Shown in pieces: positions 16,752 to 25,846 of a DNA stretch of 64,000 nt. Positions within the stretch are counted from its first letter, which is position 1; each line of letters starts with the position of its first letter. The stretch is from VAZQ01 sp036522235 (GTDB lineage: Bacteria; Pseudomonadota; Alphaproteobacteria; Rhizobiales; Xanthobacteraceae), in NCBI GenBank assembly GCA_036522235.1, contig DATDGG010000191.1:8019-72018 (forward strand), in the 5' to 3' direction. The notes beneath the pieces were generated by a model. It was not told the DNA's origin, ran no database searches, and saw nothing but the letters and a program-made list of their open reading frames with translations. Position numbers and translations under genes: made by a program.

Positions 16752-17615
16752 TCAATCACTGTTGCGCGCCGAGGGCAAGATGTTCCGTAGGCGATGAGTA
16801 AACAGAGTCGCGACCGTCAGATCCGCGCTGGTACCCGGGTTGAGGTCTCTCTCTTTCAACGATCTATCCCAGGCCAGCAAATCGGGCAGAAGGTAGGCAG
16901 GACTTTCGCTGGATTGCAGCCGCGTATAAAACGGCAGTGAGTTGCGGCGTATCTCCTCTGCGGCTGTCGCGCCATGCTTGCGGACGACATGGCTGTCCGG
17001 AAACGCGGACAGAAAGCCAAGATAGACTGCGAGCGTTGCCCAGCCTGGTTGCATCGCCCGCGATAGAGCCGCCTCGAGCAGGGGTTCGCCTCGACCGAAG
17101 ATATCCTCGAATGTCGAAACGTATTGGTAGGCAATCCTATCGCGATGCGCCGCCTCTGCCATCGCATGTCTCAGAGTGACGGTGGCGGGCTCGAAAACAT
17201 CGTGTCGCTGCGCGCGTCCCAGGCCTGCCGGCGAAGCCCGCACAATGGCGCGGAAGGCGAGGCTGGCATCTTCGACATCGAGGCTCTCGAGCACATGTGC
17301 GAGCGCCGTGCGAAGGTCAGGAGGATCGACGTCGGCCGCGGCTGCAAGCGGTGCACACAGCAGGATGATTCCGAGATTGGTGTTGGCGCCAACAGCGGTG
17401 AGTGTCGCCTCGACTGCCGCGAGAATCCGCGCACCGACCCGCGCCCCGGCCACCGAGATGGCTTCCGCAGCTGCCGTCGCGCTCCGATGAAATTCGGAAG
17501 CCGTCATTCGGTGGCCGTCGGCAAAGATATGAACATTACCGGGCTTTGGCGCGTCGAGCTCATCAAGACAGGCTGCTTTGAATGCCGCAGCGATCTTGGC
17601 TGCCAGAACGGTCAT
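16752..17615 (-). CDS. CitG/triphosphoribosyl-dephospho-CoA synthase-like protein of the C1 cluster
   Basis: A 287-residue, mainly helical protein of the CitG/MdcB family. ACLDELDAPKPGNVHIFADGHRM and ANTNLGIILLCAPLAAAA are the two conserved nucleotide-binding blocks. True CitG makes the citrate-lyase prosthetic group, but no such enzyme is present, and homologues accompany H4MPT genes in methylotrophs. A transfer step in methylofuran or H4MPT synthesis is therefore inferred. The ATG at 17615 overlaps the preceding stop (ATGA); an upstream extension is rejected. Confidence 0.78.
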   Translation of the reverse strand: MTVLAAKIAAAFKAACLDELDAPKPGNVHIFADGHRMTASEFHRSATAAAEAISVAGARVGARILAAVEATLTAVGANTNLGIILLCAPLAAAADVDPPDLRTALAHVLESLDVEDASLAFRAIVRASPAGLGRAQRHDVFEPATVTLRHAMAEAAHRDRIAYQYVSTFEDIFGRGEPLLEAALSRAMQPGWATLAVYLGFLSAFPDSHVVRKHGATAAEEIRRNSLPFYTRLQSSESPAYLLPDLLAWDRSLKERDLNPGTSADLTVATLFTHRLRNILPSARNSD

Positions 17616-18562
17616 GCGATCGCCTCTCGCCGCGCCTGTATGTTGAGCGCGGCGATCAGGTCGCCTGCAAGGATCGACGAAATGCTGACGTGGTTGACCT
17701 TCTGCAACCCGGCCCACGCCGGCATGCTGTTGACCTCGAGGACGGTCGGCCGCCCATCGATGCCATAGATGATGTCGACTCCGGCAAAGTCGGCGCCGAC
17801 CGCTGCCGTAGCGCGAACAGCCAGTTCCCCGATTTCCCCGTCGGCAACGGCCGCCACTGGCTTGCCTCCGCGCTTAACGTTGGTGATCCAGTGTGGGGCG
17901 TGCCGCATCATGGCGGCAACGGCGCGTCCCCGGGACACGAGAACACGAAAGTCCCGGAAGCCGTCGCGTTCGACCGCAACGTAGCGCTGCAAGTAATAGA
18001 CACCGGAAACAAAGTCAGGCTCGGGAATATCCGCCTCCGTCTGGATCAATCGCAGGCCGCGGCCTTGCGAGCCAAAGAGCGGCTTCAGGACAAGCGGACC
18101 GCAAGTGGCCTCTCGCTGTACGATCGTTCGCGCCGCCTCCGGGGACTCCGTGGCCCAAGTGGCCGGCGTCGGAATGCCGGCCCGAGCCAGCAGAAAGCTC
18201 GTCATCGATTTGTCCACGCAGCGCTCTATGGCGCGTGCGTCATTCCAGACCATGATACCGGTCTCGCGTAACGCATGGAGAATACCGAGGCGCAGCGTCA
18301 CCGCTTGAAACGTGCCGCCCGACATCGTGCGGACCATTACGGCATCAGGCAGACGGTCGCCGAATCCGGCGATGTTCAGCCCGGATGGACTCTGTGTCGT
18401 GAATCCACATAGTGGCAGGCTGACCGCAACCGCACGGGTCCCCAACGCGGCGAGTGCTTTCGATAGCGTTCGCGCATGCCAATCAACGCCGTCGACCACG
18501 AGCGCGACGATCGGGAGGCGCGCCGGCGGCTCGGCGCTGAGCGTGTTAGGCGAATGATGCAT
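17612..18562 (-). CDS. RimK-like ATP-grasp glutamate ligase (MptN-like)
   Basis: ATP-grasp enzyme of 316 residues. Motifs include the ATP-binding GPLVLKPLFGSQGRGLRLI, the strand YYLQRYVAVERDGFRDFRVLV and the metal-binding FAGVDIIYGIDGRPTVLEVNSMPAW. RimK relatives add glutamate in alpha or gamma linkage; in archaea MptN glutamylates H4MPT. In this cluster it probably glutamylates H4MPT or methylofuran. The gene overlaps mch by 17 bases upstream and the CitG-like gene by 4 bases downstream. Confidence 0.83.
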   Translation of the reverse strand: MHHSPNTLSAEPPARLPIVALVVDGVDWHARTLSKALAALGTRAVAVSLPLCGFTTQSPSGLNIAGFGDRLPDAVMVRTMSGGTFQAVTLRLGILHALRETGIMVWNDARAIERCVDKSMTSFLLARAGIPTPATWATESPEAARTIVQREATCGPLVLKPLFGSQGRGLRLIQTEADIPEPDFVSGVYYLQRYVAVERDGFRDFRVLVSRGRAVAAMMRHAPHWITNVKRGGKPVAAVADGEIGELAVRATAAVGADFAGVDIIYGIDGRPTVLEVNSMPAWAGLQKVNHVSISSILAGDLIAALNIQARREAIA

Positions 18563-19517
18563 CGAGCAGATTCAAATCGACGTGGCCCTCGTGGAAGCTC
18601 TCGCCGGTGTCGATCGCCGTAACGATCACCTCTGCCGGACTGAAAAGCATCCGATCGATGGCGTAGAAGTCGCCCTCGAAACGCCTGAATATCTCGGCGA
18701 ACCGCAGGCCGTAGTCGCGTGAATGTCGGCTTGGCAGTCGATCTGCAAGTTCGGATGCGTCGCTGGCGGAGCCCGTCAAGAAGAGATGAACCCGCCCGCC
18801 GTAAATGATCGCGTCATTGGCGCGCCCCATCGCGGCGACGAAATCAGGATGCGGCGGCGCAAGGGGCGCGGCCCCCATGCCCTCGACGATGCGATCGAGC
18901 GGGAAACTGAGCTCGTGCGCCTTGTGCAACGCAACTTCGAGAACGCGGGCGACGACCTGAACGCCGCCGGCAAGGCTCTGAGTGGGGGCATAGATCAAGG
19001 TCAATTGTTCGGGCTTGAGTTCGCAGTCGCGCGCGATTCTCGCAACGACGGGCGACGGCGGCGGGCGGCCGCTCTCCAGGACAAGCGTGCCGACGGCGGC
19101 ACTGTCCTGATACTGAAGACCTTCGAACAGCTCTTCCTTCCGGGCGAGTGCTCTTGCCGGACCGGAGCCGAGCGCGAAAAAGGCATCTCTACCCTCTCCG
19201 TGGGAGAGGTTCCAACCTGCATATTGGCTAGCCAGGCAGGCGATGACGGGATGCGACGAGCGAACCATGAGAGTCCAAGGCCAGCGCGGCGTCGACGCAT
19301 TGGACACGAGTGCTACCGTCCCAAGCCCGCCCATGCAAATCTCCGCAAGTTGCATGCCGGCGGCGATGCTGCCCGGATAGCCGCTTCCTGCGTCGATCAG
19401 TGTCTCGCCGAGTTCTCCGCGGCTGATGCCGATTTTCAATTCCGCCGCAGCCGCCTTGAACCGCTCGACTAAAGCTGCGGCACGGACGTTCACGCTGATC
19501 GGCGGCGCGGTGCTCAT
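18546..19517 (-). CDS. mch: Methenyltetrahydromethanopterin cyclohydrolase
   Basis: Mch hydrolyses methenyl-H4MPT to formyl-H4MPT, the step after MtdB. The 323 residues match the family: INVRAAALVERF-like start, GETLIDAGSGYPGSIAAGMQLAEICMGGLG, RPPPSPVVARIARDCEL and VEGMGAAPLAPPHPDFVAAMGRANDAIIYGG. The start at 19517 overlaps the orf5-like stop (ATGA), so translation is likely coupled. Confidence 0.96.
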   Translation of the reverse strand: MSTAPPISVNVRAAALVERFKAAAAELKIGISRGELGETLIDAGSGYPGSIAAGMQLAEICMGGLGTVALVSNASTPRWPWTLMVRSSHPVIACLASQYAGWNLSHGEGRDAFFALGSGPARALARKEELFEGLQYQDSAAVGTLVLESGRPPPSPVVARIARDCELKPEQLTLIYAPTQSLAGGVQVVARVLEVALHKAHELSFPLDRIVEGMGAAPLAPPHPDFVAAMGRANDAIIYGGRVHLFLTGSASDASELADRLPSRHSRDYGLRFAEIFRRFEGDFYAIDRMLFSPAEVIVTAIDTGESFHEGHVDLNLLDASFA

Positions 19518-20632
19518 GAAACTCTCGTACCCAGATCTGCAAGAATAATCGCAATTCTTCGTTCCACCAGCGCCTTCGCTGCCGCCGCTGTGGAAGCAAA
19601 GGCGAGAGCGGTACACAGAGGTCCTCCGGCCTTGATGGAGGCTCCAACGCACGGCCGGTCGGCGGTCCAACTCGGCCATTCCATTCCGGGAAACGATGGT
19701 ATGTCGTCATTGGCATAGACGATGGCGCTTGCGGCCGCTTCGTCATAGGTCGGCGGTGGAGGCAGCCTCCCTTCGCAGGCCGCCACATGCAGCCCGAACA
19801 AGGACCCATCCCTCGGTTCGAAGATGTCGAGTGTCGCACCCGGTCTCGGGTTGATCTCCAACAATTGGAACTCATTTCCATCGACGAGAAAGTCGATGCT
19901 GTTCAATCCGACGATCGGCACTGCCGAAATGAGACGTTGCACGGCCCGCGTCATCCGGCTCGCAATTTCAGGTGCGAGGGCGGCGGGTCGTGCAGCCCCG
20001 CCGTACCGGAATGGATGGCGAAGGGTCGGCGACGACCATTGCAAGCTGTAGCCGAGGATCATGGCGCGATGGCCGTCGGCCAGCACCAGCGCAGACACCG
20101 CCGTGCCTTGGACACGACGCTGAAAGTAGAAGCCCGTGTCCGGGGTCCGATGATCGTCCGCGGCCCCAATATGCCATCCGCCGGCACCGCCCTTGCGCTT
20201 CCTGAGCCAGCCGGTCGGATCCGCCGGCGGCGTGAGCGCCGTCTCGGGATGTGGGATACCGCAATTGCGGCAGATGTCCGCGAAGGCAAGGGGATCTTTC
20301 ACCCGCGCAACTGTCTCGGGCTTGTTTCCGAGCAGAGTCCAATGTTTGGCAATCCGGGCGAGGAGTTCGGGCCGATCCTCGAAGCCGGTACCGCATACGG
20401 CGCCAGCGGGTTGGTGTGGGGCGGCGAGAATCCCGAACGCCGTGAGGAGCTCTTGAGTATCGATGCTGAGGACCGAGCCTGCCTCGAGACGAACGTGTGC
20501 ATGTGCAGCAGCAACAGTATCCTGATCGCCAAAAAAATCCGCGACCAGCGGCGCATATCCGCCGCGGCGCGCGGAGGCGGCAAGGGCGCGGCCAGAGGCG
20601 GCTGCAATCAGCACGGTGGTTTTCCTATTCAT
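19514..20632 (-). CDS. ATP-grasp protein of the H4MPT cluster (Orf5-like)
   Basis: A 372-residue ATP-grasp enzyme. Features are a Rossmann-like N-terminus (AAASGRALAASARRGGY), the ATP-binding KRKGGAGGWHI and FYFQRRVQGTAVSALVLADG, and the metal-binding GLNSIDFLVDGNEFQLLEINPRPGAT. It corresponds to the 'orf5' product of methylotroph clusters, proposed to ligate glutamate to the tyrosine or tyramine part of methylofuran. It overlaps mtdB by 8 bases and mch by 4. Confidence 0.85.
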   Translation of the reverse strand: MNRKTTVLIAAASGRALAASARRGGYAPLVADFFGDQDTVAAAHAHVRLEAGSVLSIDTQELLTAFGILAAPHQPAGAVCGTGFEDRPELLARIAKHWTLLGNKPETVARVKDPLAFADICRNCGIPHPETALTPPADPTGWLRKRKGGAGGWHIGAADDHRTPDTGFYFQRRVQGTAVSALVLADGHRAMILGYSLQWSSPTLRHPFRYGGAARPAALAPEIASRMTRAVQRLISAVPIVGLNSIDFLVDGNEFQLLEINPRPGATLDIFEPRDGSLFGLHVAACEGRLPPPPTYDEAAASAIVYANDDIPSFPGMEWPSWTADRPCVGASIKAGGPLCTALAFASTAAAAKALVERRIAIILADLGTRVS

Positions 20633-21521
20633 TGAGCGAGCGAGCGAGTTGAAATGCGTCGCGAAAATCGAAGCTCACCGGCTTCGTCGCGCTGATCATC
20701 TTCTGGAACAAGCCGGACTCGGTCCGATATTTGATGTTGCCGATAGTGAGCGGACCAATTCCGAGCACGCCGTGCGGGGTCAGCTCGGCGCCGTTTGCCA
20801 TGGCGTCGAGGCCCTCGACGCCGGAAGGCGGTACGGCGTTCACGTCGGCCACAATGAGCAACTGCGGCGCGGCAGCAAGCTGTGCGCGTGACAGAACCTG
20901 GACGCCGGCCCTCCCGGCACAAAGGACGGCCTCGGTTGCCGCCAGGATCGCCTCTTTCTTCGAGGCGTCGCTGCCGTCAGCGGCATGTACTGTGACGTCG
21001 AACCGCTCCTTGATCACTTTCGCACGGCTGCCTACGCGCTGGATGCCGTCATAGCCGACGAGCGTCACGTCGGCGCCTTCGAGCGCCGCGATCGCCGCGG
21101 CAGAGAAACCAACCACTCCGGTTGCGCCAAAGACGGCAACTTTCAGTCCTTTGAGCCCGCGGTTCTTCTTTTCGATCAACGTCTTTTCGACGCACGCCAC
21201 CATCGCGGCTGCGGTGGTGAACGATCCGGCGGGATCGGCGAAGAACGAGATGCCAAACGGCGGAACCAGCGCCTTCTTGGCGGCGGACAGCATCTCCAAG
21301 GCGAGGATCGCGTCCTTTCCGCCGAAGAACATTCCTGTCTTGATCCCGCTCTTTGGGGCACGCGAAAAAATCGCGTCCTGCACCAAACCGGTCACTTCCT
21401 CGAGTGTCACGTTGGTGTAGGCGAGCGCGGCGTCAAAACCCGCATCCAGCGCCATGTTCACGTCAAACGGACTCATGTGCTTCAGCGGCGTCAACATATG
21501 GAGGATGTGCTTGTCGGCCAC
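20625..21521 (-). CDS. mtdB: NAD(P)-dependent methylenetetrahydromethanopterin dehydrogenase
   Basis: MtdB oxidises methylene-H4MPT to methenyl-H4MPT. The 298 residues include ILHMLTPLKHMSPFDVNMALDAGFD, typical of Mtd enzymes, and the nucleotide-binding KVAVFGATGVVGFSAAAIAALEGADVTLVG. I chose GTG 21521 because a GGGAGG ribosome site lies 8 bases upstream and the length then matches MtdB; the longer frame adds a non-conserved basic extension. Confidence 0.95.
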   Translation of the reverse strand: MADKHILHMLTPLKHMSPFDVNMALDAGFDAALAYTNVTLEEVTGLVQDAIFSRAPKSGIKTGMFFGGKDAILALEMLSAAKKALVPPFGISFFADPAGSFTTAAAMVACVEKTLIEKKNRGLKGLKVAVFGATGVVGFSAAAIAALEGADVTLVGYDGIQRVGSRAKVIKERFDVTVHAADGSDASKKEAILAATEAVLCAGRAGVQVLSRAQLAAAPQLLIVADVNAVPPSGVEGLDAMANGAELTPHGVLGIGPLTIGNIKYRTESGLFQKMISATKPVSFDFRDAFQLARSLNE

Positions 21522-21526
21522 AGCCG

Positions 21527-22576
21527 TCACCTCCCGCGGTTGATTGCTCCTATTTTTTCCTCGTCGCAAATATGTGCTTGAGTTGTTACGTCGGCACCGT
21601 AATTAAACCCAGTACAGACGCGAATGTCCAACCCTCGACAGGTCGGGTGCTGGCGAACGATCTCTATGAGACGATTTGCCGCTTCAGGCGACGGGGCAAA
21701 GGCGAAGCCGGTAGGACCCCAAGAGCTTTGGCCAATTCCGACCGCTCCCGCACGCTCGAGCTGGCCAAGCGCGACCGCGACGTCAGGACTATTGAAGCGG
21801 CTGCCGCCTTGAACCGGAGCGTAATGATCGCCGAGATGTGCTTGGAGCTCGTTGATCGCCGAACCGAAACTCGCAAGATCGCACTCACTCACGGCCGGCA
21901 GGACCTTCATGAGGACGAGCCGACAGAGATGAGCGGCAGTCGCTTCGTGAAAGGGCGGAAGTTCGGTGAACGCGGCGCTCTCCTCCACTCCATGCACTCC
22001 CTGCCGGCGTGGATCAAGAACAACCAGCACGCGCCAGCACTCCGGAAATGGCATGTGACTGATAATCGGCGCAGCGCCGGTCGCCGGTCCCCGTCCACCA
22101 TCGACAACAAGACCGCCCCGATCGAACAGGCCGATGCCGACGCCGGAGCGCGCACCGCGACCGAGTCGGATCGCGTCGCCTCGAACGTCGAGGGGGATTC
22201 CATGCAGGCGGCGCAATCCGGCCGCCACCGCGAGTGCGATCTGTGTGCCGGAACCGAGGCCCGCATGGGCAGGTACAACCTCCTCGATTGTGACGGAATG
22301 GGCGCCGCGAAGGCCTAGAAAGCGTTGCATGGTGACGACATGAGGTCGCACCCGATCTTTCTCGGGCCCCGTCACCTGCGGGCGCGTCGCTGCCCGGATC
22401 GTGATCTTTGTCCTCGGACCACTGATTGCGAGGCCGATACCGCCGAAGGAGCGGCCCAACCCGCCGTGGAGATCCAGAAAGCCGAGATGCAAGCGCGCCG
22501 GAACGACCACCGTCGCACTCGTTTGAACCGCAAGAGGTGTACTGGTCACCGCCGTCTCCCGAGATTTTTCGATCAT
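21527..22576 (-). CDS. mptG: Beta-ribofuranosylaminobenzene 5'-phosphate synthase
   Basis: First committed enzyme of methanopterin synthesis: it joins PRPP and 4-aminobenzoate with loss of CO2. It belongs to the GHMP-kinase fold. The start VVVPARLHLGFLDLHGGLGRSFGGIG, the glycine-rich VVPAHAGLGSGTQIALAVAAGL, and the C-terminal IGQSSWGPTGFAF are visible. ATG 22576 is preferred; an upstream TTG sits directly on a possible ribosome site. It heads the minus-strand arm, divergent from the pterin dehydratase. Confidence 0.92.
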   Translation of the reverse strand: MIEKSRETAVTSTPLAVQTSATVVVPARLHLGFLDLHGGLGRSFGGIGLAISGPRTKITIRAATRPQVTGPEKDRVRPHVVTMQRFLGLRGAHSVTIEEVVPAHAGLGSGTQIALAVAAGLRRLHGIPLDVRGDAIRLGRGARSGVGIGLFDRGGLVVDGGRGPATGAAPIISHMPFPECWRVLVVLDPRRQGVHGVEESAAFTELPPFHEATAAHLCRLVLMKVLPAVSECDLASFGSAINELQAHLGDHYAPVQGGSRFNSPDVAVALGQLERAGAVGIGQSSWGPTGFAFAPSPEAANRLIEIVRQHPTCRGLDIRVCTGFNYGADVTTQAHICDEEKIGAINRGR

Positions 22577-22674
22577 CGGGTTTTTCGAAACGGAATAGTG
22601 GACTAGACTGCGGCATCTGGAATTGGTTGGCAATCTCCGGCGAATGACACGTTTGCGGCATTGGGAGGCACGCC

Positions 22675-23058
22675 ATGACCGAAGCCAGCAAGGAACGCAC
22701 CTACTCGGATGCAGAGATCAAGGAGCGACTCGAGCGTGACCTGCCGCACTGGTACTTGGAGGGCGGCTGGATCCGGCGGAAGTATCGTACGCACAGCTGG
22801 AAAGGGACGCTCATGCTGATCAATACGGTCGGCCATCTCGCCGAGGCCGCCTGGCATCATCCGGACATCACCGCCTCTTATGCATGGGTAGAAGTCCGCC
22901 TCCAGAACCATGCCGCCAAGGGCATCACGGAAAAGGACTTCCAACTGGCGAGGAAGATCGAAGACGTTGTTCATTGGCAGCCTGGAAAAGAAGGCAGCGC
23001 GCTCGAGGGCACTCCGGAAAAAGATCAGCGCTTCGCCTACATTAAGTACGATACCTGA
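22675..23058 (+). CDS. Pterin-4a-carbinolamine dehydratase-like protein
   Basis: Protein of 127 residues of the PCD/DCoH family. The family core reads WYLEGGWIRRKYRTHSWKGTLMLINTVGHLAEAAWHHPDITASYAWVEVRLQNHAAKGITEKDFQLARKIE; HHPD is the active-site motif. No aromatic hydroxylase is nearby and it heads the fhc operon, so a role in dephospho-H4MPT synthesis or in dehydrating the formaldehyde-H4MPT carbinolamine is more likely. This assignment is inference. Confidence 0.87.
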   Translation: MTEASKERTYSDAEIKERLERDLPHWYLEGGWIRRKYRTHSWKGTLMLINTVGHLAEAAWHHPDITASYAWVEVRLQNHAAKGITEKDFQLARKIEDVVHWQPGKEGSALEGTPEKDQRFAYIKYDT

Positions 23059-23102
23059 GCGCGGCGATCGCAAACCGCGCGGTTGGGTAATGGGAAAGCG
23101 GA

Positions 23103-24215
23103 ATGGGCCGCGCTTGGATCGACGGCAAGGCCGTGGCATTTCAAGCCGCAACAGCCGAGGCAGCTAGAACGCTCGGCGCGAGTCGCTTGCCGGTTATTGC
23201 GGGCCTGGGAACCGATATCGCGGGGGTTCGGGCGGCAATCGCCCTCGCGAAACAACTCGGCGCGGCCATCGACCACATGAATTCTGGGACACTTTTTCGT
23301 GATCTCGGGGTCATGCGCGATGCCGGCTGGATGGTAACAACGCCGAGCGAAGCGCGATTGCGGGCCGACATTCTGCTGATGATCGGCACCGGTCTCGTGG
23401 CCGCCTGGCCTGAGCTTCCGGCGCGCCTGTTCATCCGCCCGACTGCCCCTGAAGCCAGCGGGGTCGAACGTCGCATCGTGTGGCTCTGTGCGGGGCGCGA
23501 CGCCAGACAGTTTTCCGGAAGCGATGCGAACATTCGCGAGATTGGTCGTGATCCGGAAAATTTGCCGGTGCTGCTCGCCGCGCTGCGCGCACGCGTGGCA
23601 GGCCGGCCGGCCGGCAAGACGCCCCTGTCCGCCAAGCTGCTCGGCGAACTCGCCGCCGATCTGCAGTCCGCCCGATTTGGGGTAGCAGTCTGGTCGGCAG
23701 CGGAGCTTGATGCGCTCGCGATTGAGATGCTCTGCGGCCTGGTCAAGGACCTCAACGCCAAGACACGCTTTAGCGCTCTGCCATTGGCCGCAGGTGACAA
23801 TGCATGGGGTGCGCTGCAGGCCTGCGGCTGGATGACGGGATTTCCCATGCGAACCGGCTTCGGCCGTGGATATCCGGAACACGATCCCTGGCGCTTCGAT
23901 GCGGCTCGCCTTGTCGAGACTGGTGAAGCCGACTGCGTGCTCTGGATCTCCGCCTACAGCGCAGCAGCACCAAGCTGGAAGCGCGCTGTTCCGATGATCG
24001 CATTGACCGGACAAGGCGTGAATTTTCCCGGGCCTCCGCGCGTTCACATCGAAGTGGGCCGTCCCGGCATTGACCATGACGCCGTCGAGCATCTCGCGGC
24101 AGCAGGAATGCTTGCGCCGGTAACCGCCACCAAGCCGAGCGAACTGCCGACCGTCGCGCACACGATCGCCCAGATCGCTTCGGTCGTGCCGGACGTCGGA
24201 AAGTGGTCATGGTGA
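23103..24215 (+). CDS. fhcB: Formyltransferase/hydrolase complex subunit B
   Basis: FhcB is the bacterial counterpart of formylmethanofuran dehydrogenase subunit B (FwdB). At 370 residues it resembles other bacterial FhcB proteins; in studied bacteria the complex acts as transferase/hydrolase and not as a dehydrogenase. Visible parts include AWIDGKAVAFQAATAEA, PVIAGLGTDIAGVRAAIALAKQLGAAIDHMNS and DCVLWISAYSA. It starts the fhcBADC set and its end overlaps fhcA. Confidence 0.93.
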   Translation: MGRAWIDGKAVAFQAATAEAARTLGASRLPVIAGLGTDIAGVRAAIALAKQLGAAIDHMNSGTLFRDLGVMRDAGWMVTTPSEARLRADILLMIGTGLVAAWPELPARLFIRPTAPEASGVERRIVWLCAGRDARQFSGSDANIREIGRDPENLPVLLAALRARVAGRPAGKTPLSAKLLGELAADLQSARFGVAVWSAAELDALAIEMLCGLVKDLNAKTRFSALPLAAGDNAWGALQACGWMTGFPMRTGFGRGYPEHDPWRFDAARLVETGEADCVLWISAYSAAAPSWKRAVPMIALTGQGVNFPGPPRVHIEVGRPGIDHDAVEHLAAAGMLAPVTATKPSELPTVAHTIAQIASVVPDVGKWSW

Positions 24216-25846
24216 CGCAGATCACAGGCGGTCGAATAATCGATCCCGCCAATGGCAGGGATGGAACCGGCGATGTCTGGATCCGCGATGGGCGGATCGT
24301 CGAAGCCCCGTCGAGCGGCGTCACTGCCGACGAAACTTACGACGCGGGAGGCACAATCGTGATGGCGGGTGGCATCGATATCCATTCGCACATCGCAGGC
24401 AGTAACGTGAACACGGCGCGGTTGTTGCTACCGGAATACCATCGTGCGTTCGCGGCTCGGCCGGCGAAGACCCCGTTGTCTGAAATCGGTTGGGGGACTT
24501 TCGAGACCGGCTGCCTCTACGCCGCCATGGGGTTCACGATGGTGGTGGAACCAGCGGTCGCTCCGCATCATGCACTGCACGCGCATCTCGAACTCGCTGA
24601 CATTCCAATCATCGACAAAGCCACGCTGTCGATCCTCGGCAACGACGATTATCTGCTGGGCCTTATGCGCAAGAACGAGAACGGGTCCGCCGTCCGCGAC
24701 TATGTCGCCTGGACGCTCGCGACCTCGCGTGCGCTTGGGATCAAGGTCGTCAATGCCGGAGGCGCTGTCGCCTTCAAGTCGAACGTACGCGCCTTCGCCT
24801 TGGATGACGTCGTTCCGTTCTACGGCGTGACGTCCCGCGCAATCGTCAAGACTCTGCAGCGCGCCGTCAATGAGCTCGGAGTGCCGCATCCGCTGCATGT
24901 TCACTGCAACAATCTGGGCCTCGCGGGCAACGCCGACACCGCGCTCGCGACGATCGCCGCGGCGGAAGGCTTGCCGCTTCATCTCGCGCACCTTCAGTTC
25001 TACGGCTACGGCAAGGAGGGCGAGCGTGGATTCTCTTCCGCGGCGCCAAGTCTTGCGGAGGCGGTCAATGGAGCAAAAAACGTGACCGTCGATGTCGGGC
25101 AGGTCATGTTCGGTCAGACCGTGACGATATCATCCGACGTGCTGCGCCAATTCAATGCGCTTGGCCATGCGCGCCCGAAAAAGTGGGTGATCTTCGATGG
25201 CGATTCGAACGGCGGCGGCATCGTGCCCTACAACTATCGTTCGAAGGACTTTTACAACGCCGTGCAATGGTGCGTCGGCCTCGAGCTCTTTCTGTTGATC
25301 AGCGATCCGTGGCGGGTCTTCTTCACCACCGATCACCCGAACGGCGCGCCGTTCACGACCTATCCGGAGATCCTTGCGCTTCTCATGGATCACGATCTGC
25401 GCGCAAAATGGATCGAAACTCTGCCGCCTGCGGCTGTGCAGATGACCACGCTGCCTTCGATCACGCGCGAATATTCGCTGACCGAAATTGCCACGATGAC
25501 CCGCGCGGCTCCCGCGAAGCTTCTCGGGCTCAAGGACCGTGGACATCTCGGTGCCGGCGCCATCGCCGATATCGCGGTTTACGCGGATGATGCCGACAGG
25601 GCGAAGATGTTCCGCGCGGCCGCGCTCGTCTTCAAGAACGGCGAGCTTGTCGTCCGTGAGGGCCAAGTGACGCACCCTCGGTGGGGTCGCGCGATCACGG
25701 TGGACGCGCGGTATGACATGGCAATCGAGCAACGGATGCGAGACTACTACGAGGATCGCTACGGAGTGCCGTATGACTTCATGGCCGTGCCGGAGAGCGC
25801 AATCGGCCGGCCTGATCCCTTCGAGTCGGTGCCATGCGCGAGCTGA
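24209..25846 (+). CDS. fhcA: Formyltransferase/hydrolase complex subunit A
   Basis: FhcA is the amidohydrolase-fold subunit (FwdA type) that hydrolyses formylmethylofuran to formate. It has about 545 residues. The metal-binding GGIDIHSHIAG (HxH), VHCNNLGLAGN, HLAHLQFYGYG and TTDHPNGAPFTTYPEI (metal-binding Asp) are all present. ATG 24209 overlaps the fhcB stop by 7 bases; GTG 24203 is an alternative. Its last 13 bases overlap fhcD. Confidence 0.95.
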   Translation: MVTQITGGRIIDPANGRDGTGDVWIRDGRIVEAPSSGVTADETYDAGGTIVMAGGIDIHSHIAGSNVNTARLLLPEYHRAFAARPAKTPLSEIGWGTFETGCLYAAMGFTMVVEPAVAPHHALHAHLELADIPIIDKATLSILGNDDYLLGLMRKNENGSAVRDYVAWTLATSRALGIKVVNAGGAVAFKSNVRAFALDDVVPFYGVTSRAIVKTLQRAVNELGVPHPLHVHCNNLGLAGNADTALATIAAAEGLPLHLAHLQFYGYGKEGERGFSSAAPSLAEAVNGAKNVTVDVGQVMFGQTVTISSDVLRQFNALGHARPKKWVIFDGDSNGGGIVPYNYRSKDFYNAVQWCVGLELFLLISDPWRVFFTTDHPNGAPFTTYPEILALLMDHDLRAKWIETLPPAAVQMTTLPSITREYSLTEIATMTRAAPAKLLGLKDRGHLGAGAIADIAVYADDADRAKMFRAAALVFKNGELVVREGQVTHPRWGRAITVDARYDMAIEQRMRDYYEDRYGVPYDFMAVPESAIGRPDPFESVPCAS

